The notes: generated by a model not told the origin, from the letters alone. 64,000 nucleotides of DNA from Anaerobacillus alkalidiazotrophicus (GCF_001866055.1 NZ_MLQS01000017.1:187500-251499); one strand, 5' to 3'. Positions 9,402 through 18,893 are shown, numbered from the stretch's first letter. A program made the numbers and translations.

Positions 9402-11887
9402 TGAGTATTAATAATAGCGTGAACCGTAGAGGTGTAAGTTTGGAGAGATCTAATATGTTTAGTGACAAAGAAGTCTTTAAAAAAGAGTTTATCGAAACAC
9501 TAGAATATACAAGTAGCAAAACTCTTGATGAGGCCTCACCGATAAATTTATACAATACACTAGGAACTATGATCCGAAGTTACGTAAGTAAAAATTGGAT
9601 TAATACAATAAAAACTTATCAGCAATCTGGGGAAAAACAAGTTTATTATTTTTCAATGGAGTTTTTACTTGGAAGACTACTACAATCTAATATGCTTAAC
9701 TTAAACATATTAAATATTGTAAAAGAAGGTCTTGATGATCTTGGAGTTAATATTGATGCTATCGTTGAACAAGAACATGATGCGGGACTTGGAAACGGTG
9801 GTCTTGGACGTTTGGCAGCGTGTTTCTTAGATTCAATTGCATCTCTACAATTACCAGGTCATGGTTGTGGAATCCGGTATAAATACGGACTCTTTGAACA
9901 AAAGCTGGTTGACGGTTATCAATTGGAGTTACCGGACTACTGGTTAAAAGAAGATTATGTCTGGGAAGTACGTCGTACTGACCGTTCTGTTCATGTTCGT
10001 TTTGGTGGTCATGTAGAAATGAACCAAGATAATGGTGAACTAACATTTGAACATAAGAACTATGAAACTGTTTTAGCGGTACCGTACGATGTCCCTATTG
10101 TAGGTTTTGATAATAATACGGTCAATACGTTACGTTTGTGGAGTGCCGAACCAGTCATTACTGGATACGATATGTATACATCTGATCGTGAAAATTATTA
10201 TAAATTTCTAAATTATAAACGCTCTATAGAAACTATTTCAGAATTTTTATATCCTGATGATTCTCATTTTGAAGGAAAGAAACTTCGCTTAAAGCAACAA
10301 TATTTCTTAGTTTCTGCTGGCTTACAAAGTATTCTTCAATCTTATAAACGTAAAATAAAAGCTAGTTTACGAGATTTACCTGAAAAAATCGTTTTACACA
10401 TTAATGATACTCATCCTGCCCTTATTGTTCCCGAACTGATGAGAATATTAATTGATGAGGAAGGCTTTAGTTGGGAAGATGCTTGGCGGATCACTACACA
10501 AACGTGTGCTTATACTAATCACACAACATTAGTCGAGGCTTTAGAAAAGTGGCCTATAAGTCTATTTAAAGAACTACTTCCACGTATCTACATGATAGTT
10601 GAAGAGATTAATGAAAGATTTTGTCGTGATCTTTGGCTCAAATATCCAGGTGAATATAATAGAATCTCAGAACTGGCAATTATTGCGGATGAACAAGTCA
10701 GAATGGCCCATTTAGCGATCGTTGGTTCATTTAGCGTAAATGGAGTAGCAAAGCTACACACAGACATATTAAAAGAACGAGAGATGAATAATTTTTATCA
10801 AGTATATCCTGAGAAATTTAATAATAAAACGAATGGAATTACTCATCGTCGTTGGTTAATGAGCGCTAACCCGAAGCTTGCAAGTCATATTACAGACGCA
10901 ATTGGAACACGGTGGATTAAGCAACCAAGGGATTTAATTGGATTGTTAAAATATGCCAATGATTCCAGTTTTCAAGAAAAGGTATCGCAAGTTAAACTTG
11001 ATAATAAAATTGCTCTAGCAAAATATATAAAAGCTCAGACTGGCATAGTGGTGGACGAGCATTCCATTTTCGACGTTCAGGTAAAAAGACTTCATGCATA
11101 TAAACGGCAGTTGCTTAATGTATTTCATATTATGGAGCTTTATAATTTATTAAGGGAAAATCCCAACTTAGACATAGTTCCGAGAACATTTATTTTTGGG
11201 GCTAAAGCAGCACCAAGTTATTTCTTTGCAAAAGAAATTATTAAGCTTATAAATACTGTTGCTAATGTTGTGAATAACGATCCACATATTCAAGGCAAAC
11301 TTAAGGTAGTATTTCTTGAAAATTATGGTGTTTCAATTGCGGAGAAAATTATTCCAGCAGCAGATGTAAGTGAGCAAATTTCCACAGCCAGTAAAGAAGC
11401 ATCAGGTACAGGTAATATGAAATTCATGATGAATGGAGCATTAACGATAGGAACCCTTGACGGTGCTAACGTAGAAATATGTGATATGGTAGGAAGAGAC
11501 AATATCTTTATTTTTGGGTTAACATCTGAAGAAGTATTAAATTATTATAGTCATGGTGGTTATGTAGCAAGGTCGATTTATAATAATGATCCAAGAGTAC
11601 GTACAGTCCTTGACCAACTAATGGATGGATTTTGTGGGAATGATAAAGTTGAGTTTAAAGATATTTATTACCACATTCTATCAAACAATGACGAATATTT
11701 CGTACTGAAAGACTTTGATAATTATGTAGAAACTCATCAGAAGGTCGATCTAACTTACCGAGATCAAAAGGATTGGGTAAAAAAATCAATTGTTAATATT
11801 GCCCATTCCGGAAAGTTTTCAAGTGACCGGACAATAGGAGAATATGCTACAGACATTTGGGGAATTAGACCTGTTATAATAAAATAA
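9401..11887 (+). CDS. glgP: Glycogen phosphorylase
   Basis: GlgP uses phosphate to release glucose 1-phosphate from glycogen; the enzyme is PLP dependent. The C-terminal domain shows EASGTGNMKFMMNGALTIGT, with the Schiff-base lysine near K674, then LDGANVEI. NEHDAG-type EQEHDAGLGNGGLGRLAACF and THRRWL are further family signatures. Starting at ATG 9401, overlapping the glgA stop and preceded by TAGGAG, gives 828 residues. A second candidate ATG at 9455, with GGAGAG eight bases before it, gives 810 residues and aligns better with the B. subtilis N-terminus (MF..K..FK). Either start is possible. It is the last gene of the operon and has a strong terminator. Confidence 0.95.
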   Translation: MSINNSVNRRGVSLERSNMFSDKEVFKKEFIETLEYTSSKTLDEASPINLYNTLGTMIRSYVSKNWINTIKTYQQSGEKQVYYFSMEFLLGRLLQSNMLNLNILNIVKEGLDDLGVNIDAIVEQEHDAGLGNGGLGRLAACFLDSIASLQLPGHGCGIRYKYGLFEQKLVDGYQLELPDYWLKEDYVWEVRRTDRSVHVRFGGHVEMNQDNGELTFEHKNYETVLAVPYDVPIVGFDNNTVNTLRLWSAEPVITGYDMYTSDRENYYKFLNYKRSIETISEFLYPDDSHFEGKKLRLKQQYFLVSAGLQSILQSYKRKIKASLRDLPEKIVLHINDTHPALIVPELMRILIDEEGFSWEDAWRITTQTCAYTNHTTLVEALEKWPISLFKELLPRIYMIVEEINERFCRDLWLKYPGEYNRISELAIIADEQVRMAHLAIVGSFSVNGVAKLHTDILKEREMNNFYQVYPEKFNNKTNGITHRRWLMSANPKLASHITDAIGTRWIKQPRDLIGLLKYANDSSFQEKVSQVKLDNKIALAKYIKAQTGIVVDEHSIFDVQVKRLHAYKRQLLNVFHIMELYNLLRENPNLDIVPRTFIFGAKAAPSYFFAKEIIKLINTVANVVNNDPHIQGKLKVVFLENYGVSIAEKIIPAADVSEQISTASKEASGTGNMKFMMNGALTIGTLDGANVEICDMVGRDNIFIFGLTSEEVLNYYSHGGYVARSIYNNDPRVRTVLDQLMDGFCGNDKVEFKDIYYHILSNNDEYFVLKDFDNYVETHQKVDLTYRDQKDWVKKSIVNIAHSGKFSSDRTIGEYATDIWGIRPVIIK

Positions 11888-11891
11888 GAAT

Positions 11892-11931
11892 AAAAATAGC
11901 TTAGGGTTTATATTCCCTAGGCTATTTTTAT
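11892..11931 (+). terminator. Intrinsic terminator of the glg operon
   Basis: AAAAATAGCTTAGGG pairs with CCCTAGGCTATTTTT around a short loop; the 3' arm supplies the T-run. It starts five bases after the glgP stop. Confidence 0.9.
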
Positions 11932-12242
11932 TCTTAAAATCGTCATTTCTTTTACTATATCTTCACTTAGTTTTCTCTTTCGTTTATGTTATTTTTTAGT
12001 TAGTATAATATTTATAAATAGGTTTTAAACCTATTTTAGGAGGGTACTATCCCTACCTAAAAACATAAGAGAAGCAAAAAAACGTAGATAAGTAGAAATA
12101 ACACTCGTTAAACTACCAGCTTATTGAATTGTTTCACCAAAAAAGAATTCAACGTACGTTTATTAAGCGGATTCTAATTTAAACTAAATAAATAATTTCA
12201 TTGTTTTAATTGCGAAATAAATTTAAAGGGGGAAGGGAATAG
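11932..12242. other. Intergenic region upstream of ytpA with two adjacent palindromes
   Basis: No gene is visible. TATAAT occurs at 12004-12009 without a good -35. It is followed by a 10-bp inverted repeat with a 1-nt centre (AAATAGGTTT/AAACCTATTT, 12016-12036). A second, imperfect dyad spans about 12035-12060 (TTAGG.GGG/CCC..CCTAA). These could be operator sites. A strong AAAGGGGGAAGGG ribosome binding region precedes ytpA. Confidence 0.45.
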
Positions 12243-13016
12243 ATGTGGGAGTGGGAGGCAAAAGAAGCAAAGGGAGTATTTGTTATTGTCCATGGCGCTA
12301 ATGAATATCATGTACGCTATAAATGGTTAATTGAAAAGCTGAATAATAGTGGATTTCACGTAGTTATGGGGGATTTACCAGGACACGGAGTAAATCCCAT
12401 AAGTCAAGGCCATATACATTCATTTTCTGAGTATATTGATACCGTTGAAAAATGGTATGAACGTGCTGTGCAATTTCATCTACCCATTTTCATACTTGGC
12501 CATAGTATGGGAGGGTTAGTGCTAATACAAACGATGATAAAAAAGAAATTTAATGTTTGTGCGGTTATTTTATCCTCACCATGCTTAGGTCTGACTAATC
12601 CACCTTCAAGACTAAAACATTGTAGTGCTTATCTCATACATAAAATTTACCCGAAATTTCGACTTCCAACAAATTTAGCAGAAGGTACTCGGTGTAAAGA
12701 AATGATACAACGAGATGATAATGATCCTCATCTTGTTAAAAAGGTATCTGTTCGTTGGTATTTCGAATTAACAAATGCAATGGAAAGTAGTCTTCATGAA
12801 GTTAGTAATTTTCCTAATGTCCCCGTACTTGTCTTACAAGGTGGTAATGATTTGATCGTAGATAAAAGCGTGGTAATTCAGTGGTTCAATCAACTAAAAA
12901 ATACAGAAAAATATTATAAAGAATGGCCAGGACTTTACCACGAAGTGTTTAATGAACCAGAAAAGGAAAAAGTGTTTCGTGTAACAAAGACATTTACCGA
13001 GATGCATTTAAAATAA
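12243..13016 (+). CDS. ytpA: YtpA-like alpha/beta hydrolase (lysophospholipase/monoacylglycerol lipase family)
   Basis: The 257-residue protein is an alpha/beta hydrolase of the serine aminopeptidase S33 (Hydrolase_4) type. The oxyanion region is VIVHGANEYHVRY. The nucleophile elbow GHSMGG places Ser at 88, and Asp203 (GGNDLIVD) and His233 (GLYHEVFNEPEK) complete the triad. No signal peptide is visible, so it is probably cytosolic. In B. subtilis, YtpA is a phospholipase linked to the antibiotic bacilysocin and sits next to ytpB as it does here; that function is inferred from synteny, not shown. ytpB starts 35 bases downstream. Confidence 0.88.
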   Translation: MWEWEAKEAKGVFVIVHGANEYHVRYKWLIEKLNNSGFHVVMGDLPGHGVNPISQGHIHSFSEYIDTVEKWYERAVQFHLPIFILGHSMGGLVLIQTMIKKKFNVCAVILSSPCLGLTNPPSRLKHCSAYLIHKIYPKFRLPTNLAEGTRCKEMIQRDDNDPHLVKKVSVRWYFELTNAMESSLHEVSNFPNVPVLVLQGGNDLIVDKSVVIQWFNQLKNTEKYYKEWPGLYHEVFNEPEKEKVFRVTKTFTEMHLK

Positions 13017-13051
13017 ATTCGGTAGCTTTTTAAGGAGGAAATCAAAGTAAA

Positions 13052-14110
13052 ATGAGTATCCCGAAAAAACCATTATCAATGATGATAAAAATTTATAAAG
13101 AAGTCTTGCCAAGAGTTCATTATTATTTAAATGAGTGGAAAGAAAAAGCAAACAATATTCCAAATCCTGAACTTCGCAAACAAGCATTAGCAAGTATTGA
13201 GACTAAGACATTTCATTGTGAGGGGGGAAGCATTTACGGTCTTTTAGCAGAGGAAGAAATAGATAAAGTCATTCGTTTTATCGTAGCCTATCAAACTATA
13301 AGTGATTATTTAGATAATCTATGTGATCGTAGTACCTCATTAGATCCAAATGATTTTGAAGCATTGCATAATTCAATGCTCCATGCATTAACGCCAGGAG
13401 CTGTTTTAGAAGATTATTATCGGCACCGAGAAGAAAAAGATGATGGTGGCTATTTACATGAATTAGTTATGGCCTGTCAAGATGTTATTTCTACGTTACC
13501 GGCTTATGAGAATATTTATCCATGTAATATAGAACTCGCTAAATATTATTGTGATTTACAAATCCATAAGCATGTGAAAAAAGAAGATAGAGTTCCACGG
13601 TTAGAAAAATGGTTTAATAGTCATAAAGATAAATTACCCGCTATGGCTTGGTATGAATTTTCCGCTTGTGCAGGTTCGACGTTAGGAATTTTTTGTCTAA
13701 CTTCTTATGCAACAAAACCTAATTTCTCAAAAAAAGATGCAATTTCTGTTAAAGAAAGTTATTTTCCTTGGGTGCAAGGATTGCATATTATGTTAGATTA
13801 TTTTATCGACCAGGAAGAAGATCGGATAGGTGGCGATTTAAACTTTTGTTTTTACTATGAGGATGAGAAAGAATTACTTAATCGTCTTGAACATTTTGCA
13901 GTTGAGGCAGACAAAAGTATTAATAATTTACCACATCAACAATTTCATTACTTCATCAATAAAGGTTTGATGGCTATATATTTAGCAGATGAAAAGGTAA
14001 GAAGTCAAAAGCAGGTGAAGGAAATATCGAAGCGATTAATTCGTGTAGGTGGTAGCTCTACATTGTTCTTCTTTATTAATGGATGGATTTATCGAAGATT
14101 AAAAAAATAG
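13052..14110 (+). CDS. ytpB: YtpB, tetraprenyl-beta-curcumene synthase family (DUF2600)
   Basis: The 352-residue protein matches the DUF2600 family whose B. subtilis member YtpB cyclises long-chain prenyl diphosphates to tetraprenyl-beta-curcumene, the C35 sesquarterpene precursor. An acidic Asp-rich region, QTISDYLDNLCDR (about 89-101), is a candidate Mg-diphosphate site. YFIDQEEDRIGGDLNF (about 249-264) is a second acidic region. A strong AAGGAGG precedes ATG 13052. Adjacent ytpA supports the assignment. C35 terpenes of this class are associated with spores and heat resistance in B. subtilis; that is family knowledge. Confidence 0.88.
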   Translation: MSIPKKPLSMMIKIYKEVLPRVHYYLNEWKEKANNIPNPELRKQALASIETKTFHCEGGSIYGLLAEEEIDKVIRFIVAYQTISDYLDNLCDRSTSLDPNDFEALHNSMLHALTPGAVLEDYYRHREEKDDGGYLHELVMACQDVISTLPAYENIYPCNIELAKYYCDLQIHKHVKKEDRVPRLEKWFNSHKDKLPAMAWYEFSACAGSTLGIFCLTSYATKPNFSKKDAISVKESYFPWVQGLHIMLDYFIDQEEDRIGGDLNFCFYYEDEKELLNRLEHFAVEADKSINNLPHQQFHYFINKGLMAIYLADEKVRSQKQVKEISKRLIRVGGSSTLFFFINGWIYRRLKK

Positions 14111-14269
14111 TAAATTATCCCTCTTCAGTTAGGAAATGAAGATATTCTATGTTCATTATGAATTGACCCGTTTTTTATTTAAAAGAATGGGTAAGATAAT
14201 AAAAAAGATGACATGATTCTTAGCTGGGGATTTGAGAATATCAATATTACTGATAAGGGGAAATTTACT

Positions 14270-15076
14270 GTGAAACTTACTCCAGAACAGCGAATAACTT
14301 TACACGGATTTAATAATTTAACAAAGTCTCTAAGTTTTAATATGTATGACATTTGTTTTACAAAGACAAAGGAAGAGCGGGAAGCTTATATCGCGTACAT
14401 AGATGAACAATATAGTGCTGATAGCTTAACTAAAACTCTTAGTCATGTTTCAGAAATCATTGGCGCCCATGTATTAAATATTGCGAAACAAGACTACGTT
14501 CCTCAAGGGGCTAGTGTTACAATGCTTGTGTCTGAGGGGCCTGTTGTAGAAGTGCCTACGGAATCCTATGAAGAATCGCCAGGACCTTTACCTACTGCCG
14601 TTACGATGCAGTTAGATAAAAGTCATATCACTGTTCATACATATCCTGAATATCATCCAAGTGAAGGAATAAGTACATTTAGAGCAGATATTGATGTTGC
14701 TACATGTGGAGAAATCTCTCCGTTAAAAGCTTTAAATTATTTAATTCATTCTTTTGAAACGGATGTTATGACAATGGATTACCGCGTTCGTGGATTTACA
14801 AGAGATATTAGTGGTCAGAAATTGTTTATTGATCATGAGATTAATTCAATCCAAAATTACATACCAGATGAAATTAAAAAGCTATATGATATGATCGATG
14901 TTAACGTTTATCCAGAAAATATTTTCCATACGAAGTGTAAGTTGAAAAAATTTGACTTAAATAATTATTTATTCGGGTATAAAAAAGAGAAACTAGAGCC
15001 AAAAGAAGTAAGGGAAATTGAAGAACGACTGAAAGCTGAAATGGATGAAATATTTTATGGGAAGAATATGGTTTAA
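14270..15076 (+). CDS. speD: S-adenosylmethionine decarboxylase proenzyme, E. coli (class 1a) type
   Basis: SpeD decarboxylates SAM to supply the aminopropyl group for spermidine; it self-cleaves to create a pyruvoyl cofactor. The core [35 protein letters not shown] and [20 protein letters not shown] closely matches long E. coli-type enzymes. The cleavage serine is in DKSH, S118 with this start. GTG 14270 is chosen because AAGGGGA lies eight bases upstream and the N-terminus ([14 protein letters not shown]) then fits the family. An in-frame ATG at 14213 would add 19 residues without a ribosome binding site. B. subtilis instead has the short SpeH-type enzyme, so this class is unusual for the neighbourhood. 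No speE is adjacent. Confidence 0.94.
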   Translation: MKLTPEQRITLHGFNNLTKSLSFNMYDICFTKTKEEREAYIAYIDEQYSADSLTKTLSHVSEIIGAHVLNIAKQDYVPQGASVTMLVSEGPVVEVPTESYEESPGPLPTAVTMQLDKSHITVHTYPEYHPSEGISTFRADIDVATCGEISPLKALNYLIHSFETDVMTMDYRVRGFTRDISGQKLFIDHEINSIQNYIPDEIKKLYDMIDVNVYPENIFHTKCKLKKFDLNNYLFGYKKEKLEPKEVREIEERLKAEMDEIFYGKNMV

Positions 15077-15100
15077 ACACAGATAAATAAGGGTACGGAA

Positions 15101-15130
15101 AAAAGAGCGTCCACTTGGACGCTCTTTTCA
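15101..15130. terminator. Bidirectional terminator between speD and ytqB
   Basis: AAAAGAGCGTCCA and TGGACGCTCTTTT form a long perfect stem with T-runs on both strands between two converging genes. Confidence 0.9.
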
Positions 15131-15153
15131 TTCGATATGGTAATGAGCTATTG

Positions 15154-15726
15154 TTATCTTTTTTCGATAGCAATAATAAAAGGAGGATCATTTTTTTGGT
15201 TTAAAAATTGATAAGTTAACACGTGAGCTTTTGTTTGATCCATATTTGATACAAAGTGAAGGAGTTCATCCTTTTCTTTTTTCCCTTCATTGTGTCCATG
15301 GTAAACCACAAGGACAATAATCCCTTCTTTTTTTAACATAGAGAATATGTCACTGATAGCCTTTATTGTCGTTTCAGGGATTGTTACAATTTCTTTATTT
15401 CCACCAGGTAAGTAACCAAGGTTAAAAATAGCACAAGCAATTTCCCCATGATGTTTTTCGGGTATAACTGTTTTAACCATTTCATGGCCCTTCTGAAAAA
15501 GCGTTACTCCGGAAAGGCAATTATGTTCTGTTAATCGTTGTTTTGTTTTATTTATCGCAGCCTCTTGAATATCAAATCCGTAAACATGACCTAGCTCACC
15601 AACAAGGTTTGCTAAATATAACGTGTCATGTCCATTGCCAGTAGTTCCATCGATAACAATATTCCCTTGTTGAACAGCATTGCTAATGAGTTTTCTTGCA
15701 AATGGTAGAACACCTAGAACTTTCAT
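15154..15726 (-). CDS. ytqB: YtqB/MnmM-type SAM-dependent tRNA methyltransferase
   Basis: A 190-residue class I methyltransferase with the SAM loop VIDGTTGNGHDTLYLA (about 24-39), the acidic ribose-binding strand VYGFDIQ and the motif-IV-like FNLGYLPGGNK. This is the YtqB family, long annotated as an rRNA methylase. The B. subtilis protein has been reported as MnmM, which methylates 5-aminomethyl-2-thiouridine at tRNA position 34. The start lies six bases after the ytqA stop on the same strand, so the two are one operon. Converges on speD across a shared terminator. Confidence 0.88.
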   Translation of the reverse strand: MKVLGVLPFARKLISNAVQQGNIVIDGTTGNGHDTLYLANLVGELGHVYGFDIQEAAINKTKQRLTEHNCLSGVTLFQKGHEMVKTVIPEKHHGEIACAIFNLGYLPGGNKEIVTIPETTIKAISDIFSMLKKEGIIVLVVYHGHNEGKKEKDELLHFVSNMDQTKAHVLTYQFLNQKNDPPFIIAIEKR

Positions 15727-15732
15727 TTATTC

Positions 15733-16686
15733 TTAACCCCTTTGAAAATATTTACCTTGCCAACTATTGCGTTTTTTTAATTCGGCATCAATAGCATTGA
15801 GTACTTCCCATTTGTTTAAACTCCACATCGGACCTATCATTAAATCGCTTGGACCATCACCTGTCAACCGGTGAATGACCATTTCGGGTGGGAGTACTTC
15901 TAGCTGATCACATACAAGGTTAATGTACGTAGGTAAATCCATAAATTCAAGTAAGCCTTTTTCGTATTGCTTAACCATCGCAGTTTTTCGTAAAAGATGA
16001 AGTAGGTGAATTTTGATTCCTTGAACGTCAAGTTTTGCAACTTCTTTAGCTGTTTCCATCATCATCTCATAATTTTCAAGAGGAAGCCCGTTAATAATAT
16101 GGGAACAAATACGAATGTTGTGCTTTCTTAATTTTTCTACACCATCAACATACGTTTGATAATCATGGGCTCGGTTGATTAAGTCTGCTGTTCGTTGGTG
16201 AACGGTTTGTAAACCTAACTCTACCCATAAGTATGTTCGTTTATTTAACTCTCCCAAATATTCAACAACATCGTCTGGAAGGCAATCGGGTCTTGTAGCG
16301 ATTGAAAGACCTACAACATCATCTTGTTGTAAAATGACTTCATACATTTCTCTTAGTTCTTCCACTGGAGCATAAGTGTTCGTATAAGCTTGAAAGTACC
16401 CAAGGTATTTACCAGTTGGCCATTTTTTATGCATTTTTTCTTTAATTGTATTGAATTGTGTAACGAGATCATCTTTTCGGTCACCAGCAAAATCTCCGGA
16501 GCCTCGCTCACTACAAAATGTACAACCACCACTAGCGACACGTCCGTCACGGTTAGGGCAATCAAATCCTGCATCTAACGGTATTTTAAATATTTTTTCG
16601 CCAAATTGTTGGCGAAGATGGAAGTTCCATGAATGGTAGCGTTTGTCTCCAAACATAATAGGCACTTGTTGATCGATAGATTTCAT
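15733..16686 (-). CDS. ytqA: YtqA radical-SAM protein (TIGR01212 family)
   Basis: This 317-residue radical-SAM enzyme has cysteines at 43, 55 and 58 (DCPNRDGRVASGGCTFC), which should ligate the 4Fe-4S cluster that cleaves SAM. The wider spacing before the CxxC is typical of the TIGR01212/YtqA family. GYFQAYTNTYA, IATRPDCLPDD and WVELGLQTVH fit an Elp3/MiaB-like barrel. Operon pairing with ytqB agrees with a proposed role in tRNA wobble-uridine modification. The exact reaction is not evident from sequence. AAAGGAAC precedes the ATG. Confidence 0.87.
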   Translation of the reverse strand: MKSIDQQVPIMFGDKRYHSWNFHLRQQFGEKIFKIPLDAGFDCPNRDGRVASGGCTFCSERGSGDFAGDRKDDLVTQFNTIKEKMHKKWPTGKYLGYFQAYTNTYAPVEELREMYEVILQQDDVVGLSIATRPDCLPDDVVEYLGELNKRTYLWVELGLQTVHQRTADLINRAHDYQTYVDGVEKLRKHNIRICSHIINGLPLENYEMMMETAKEVAKLDVQGIKIHLLHLLRKTAMVKQYEKGLLEFMDLPTYINLVCDQLEVLPPEMVIHRLTGDGPSDLMIGPMWSLNKWEVLNAIDAELKKRNSWQGKYFQRG

Positions 16687-16826
16687 AGTTGTTCCTTTCT
16701 TTCGTTAAAATAGATAGTGAATTTTATAACTACTAAAACCATATTTGTTACGACTGTTCAACGTAACTAGATATAGTGTCTTAGTAGCGAGAATAATAAA
16801 TTTAAGTTGTGATAGAAATCTCTATA

Positions 16827-17201
16827 TTATTTTAAATTCAAAACTTTATTTACCGTTTCTTTAATATTTTCTTTACTTACATCATAATGAGTTGTAAATC
16901 GAATGGTTTTTGGTCCAAAAGGTACTGCAAGAATCCCTACTTGTTTTAGTGCTTCAATAAATTTGTCTGATCGCTTTCCTGTTTTTGTAATATCAATTAA
17001 GACAATATTTGTTTCAACCTTATTAATGACAGAAATAAAAGGGTGTTTGTCCAAACCGTCTGCAAGTATTTTAGCATTCTCATGGTCAATTGCCAAACGA
17101 TCAACCATTTTTGTTAGTGCTACAAATCCAGCTGCACCTAGAATACCAACTTGTCTTAACCCGCCCCCTAAACGCTTTCTCCACTTTTTAGCTTTATTAT
17201 A
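16827..17201 (-). pseudogene. C-terminal relic of a low-specificity threonine aldolase
   Basis: The minus strand encodes AKKWRKRLGGGLRQVGILGA AGFVALTKMVDRLAIDHENA and continues to a stop at 16827, about 124 codons. KxxGGGxRQxGxLAAAG is the threonine aldolase signature after the PLP lysine. The first 200 or so residues, including the PLP-binding lysine, are missing, and an in-frame TAG lies immediately upstream (17202-17204). An internal ATG at 17108 could yield a 93-residue fragment without an active site. It is best treated as a decayed gene. The full gene would have cleaved threonine to glycine and acetaldehyde. Confidence 0.85.
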
Positions 17202-17424
17202 CTAGAATTATAGTTTTAGGATTGAGGAGAAAACAGAAGATGCCCATTAAAATATAACTCAAAAGGAGCAAAAATTAAGTTTATCGAAAGGAAATTTCGA
17301 AAATTAAGATTGGTTTTGGACAGATAAAATATATGAAGTTTTCCTGAAAATATCGTTGCCAAATATAATAAAATGACATACAATTCCTTTAGAGAATCGA
17401 AATAAGAGAGAGGTAGAGATAAGT

Positions 17425-18627
17425 ATGCCAAAGGCGTTATGGTTACTAATTATCGGAATGGTAATAAATGTAACTGGCGCTTCTTTTTTATGGCCACTAA
17501 ATACGATTTATATTCATCAAGAATTAGGTAAGTCGCTCAGTATTGCAGGATTAGTCTTAATGGCTAATGCAGGAGCAGGTGTTATCGGTAATTTAATTGG
17601 TGGAAGATTGTTCGATCGAATAGGTGGCTATAAAACCATTTTATTTGGAATTTCCATTACAGTGGTTAGCGCATTTACATTGGTATTTTTTCATAGTTGG
17701 AGTTATTATGTTGTTTTATTAATTGGCTTAGGTTTAGGTTCAGGGATTACATACCCATCTATGTACGCAATGGCGGGTTCTGTATGGCCTGAAGGGGGGA
17801 GAAAGGCATTTAACTCACTTTATGTAGCGCAAAATGTTGGTGTAGCTACTGGTGCGGCTTTAGGTGGTTTAGTTGCATCCTTTAGATTTGATTATGTTTT
17901 TTTAGCAAACGGTATTATGTATATAATTTTCTTTTTTATTGCTTCTATTGGATTTAAGAATATGAAAGCTGATGTAAGTTCGAGAGGACAAACGAGTATA
18001 TTAGATCAAAGAATGATAGTTGAGAATAAAGCTAAATTTAAGGCTTTATTAATTCTTTGTGTTGGGTTTATTATTTGTTGGATTGCTTATGTACAGTGGG
18101 CCTCAACGATATCTGTTCATACACAAGCGCTAGGTATTAGTATTGAACAATATAGTTTAATTTGGACTGTTAACGGAGCTTTAATCGTGTTGGGACAACC
18201 TGTTATTAGTACTTTGATTAAAAGATGGTTCCATACTTTAAAGGGACAAATTTATTTTGGTTTAGCTGTATTTATGCTTTCATTTTTTGTATTGGCACAG
18301 GCGGAAGTTTTTATCATATTTGTTGTAGCAATGGTTATTTTAACGATAGGAGAAATGTTTGTTTGGCCAGCTGTACCTACGATCGCTCATCAACTAGCAC
18401 CTAAAGGGAAAGAAGGTTTTTATCAAGGCGTCGTAAATAGTATTGGTACTGGTGGTAGAATGATTGGACCATTTTTGGGTGGGGTAATTGCAGATCTATT
18501 TGGGATGCAAGTGTTATTATACAGCTTAATGCTCCTTTTTTCTGTTGGATTTATAAGCACATATTTGTATGATCGCCAACTTAAACCAACTGTTGAGCAG
18601 GAGGTTATGATTGCACACAAATCATAG
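17425..18627 (+). CDS. yttB: YttB-like MFS transporter
   Basis: A 400-residue major facilitator with about 12 hydrophobic segments. The MFS loop 2-3 motif is seen as GNLIGGRLFDRIGGYKTIL (about 54-72). There is a second-half equivalent near FLGGVIADLFG. The N-terminus LWLLIIGMVINVTGASFLWPLNTIYIH resembles drug:H+ antiporter (DHA1) proteins. Substrate unknown. A GAGAGAGG sequence upstream of ATG 17425 can serve as ribosome binding site. Position just upstream of leuS matches B. subtilis yttB. Confidence 0.85.
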   Translation: MPKALWLLIIGMVINVTGASFLWPLNTIYIHQELGKSLSIAGLVLMANAGAGVIGNLIGGRLFDRIGGYKTILFGISITVVSAFTLVFFHSWSYYVVLLIGLGLGSGITYPSMYAMAGSVWPEGGRKAFNSLYVAQNVGVATGAALGGLVASFRFDYVFLANGIMYIIFFFIASIGFKNMKADVSSRGQTSILDQRMIVENKAKFKALLILCVGFIICWIAYVQWASTISVHTQALGISIEQYSLIWTVNGALIVLGQPVISTLIKRWFHTLKGQIYFGLAVFMLSFFVLAQAEVFIIFVVAMVILTIGEMFVWPAVPTIAHQLAPKGKEGFYQGVVNSIGTGGRMIGPFLGGVIADLFGMQVLLYSLMLLFSVGFISTYLYDRQLKPTVEQEVMIAHKS

Positions 18628-18649
18628 GGACCGTGCTGAAACAAGTGGA

Positions 18650-18782
18650 TTCCAGAGAATGTAAGTAAGATCGTACACAACTGAAGAGAAACGTCCAAAA
18701 AACGTAGCGGATCGATCAGAAATTAAGTGTAATGGCGCACAACCGAGTGCAATGATCAAAAATTTAGTGTGCGGCACACTAC
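18650..18782. repeat. Imperfect direct-repeat cluster between yttB and the leuS T-box
   Basis: GATCagAAATTaAGTGT..GGC.CACA at 18714-18741 recurs as GATCaaAAATTtAGTGT..GGC.CACA at 18754-18779, 40 bases apart. The flanks (18668-18713) contain similar GATCG.ACACAACTGAAG-like words. It is non-coding, less AT-rich than its surroundings, and lies before the leuS promoter. It resembles dispersed intergenic repeats of bacilli; its function is unknown. Confidence 0.5.
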
Positions 18783-18858
18783 CTTTAACTACTAAATGAT
18801 GTAAAAACCTTTCCGTTGTATAAAGTGAAAAAAAATTGTCAACAATTTTAATATTGTA

Positions 18859-18887
18859 TTGACAACCAATCGACAAATTAATACAAT
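18859..18887 (+). promoter_or_regulatory. Sigma-A promoter of leuS
   Basis: TTGACA at 18859-18864, a 17-nt spacer and TACAAT at 18882-18887. Transcription would begin near 18894, giving a leader of about 430 nt with the T-box. Confidence 0.85.
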
Positions 18888-18893
18888 ACAAAC

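Noticed and set aside
12045..12092. Short PKNIREAKKRR-like translation, reminiscent of a TetR N-terminus
   Set aside because: No start codon, stops after about a dozen codons and no further homology; too short to call a gene relic.
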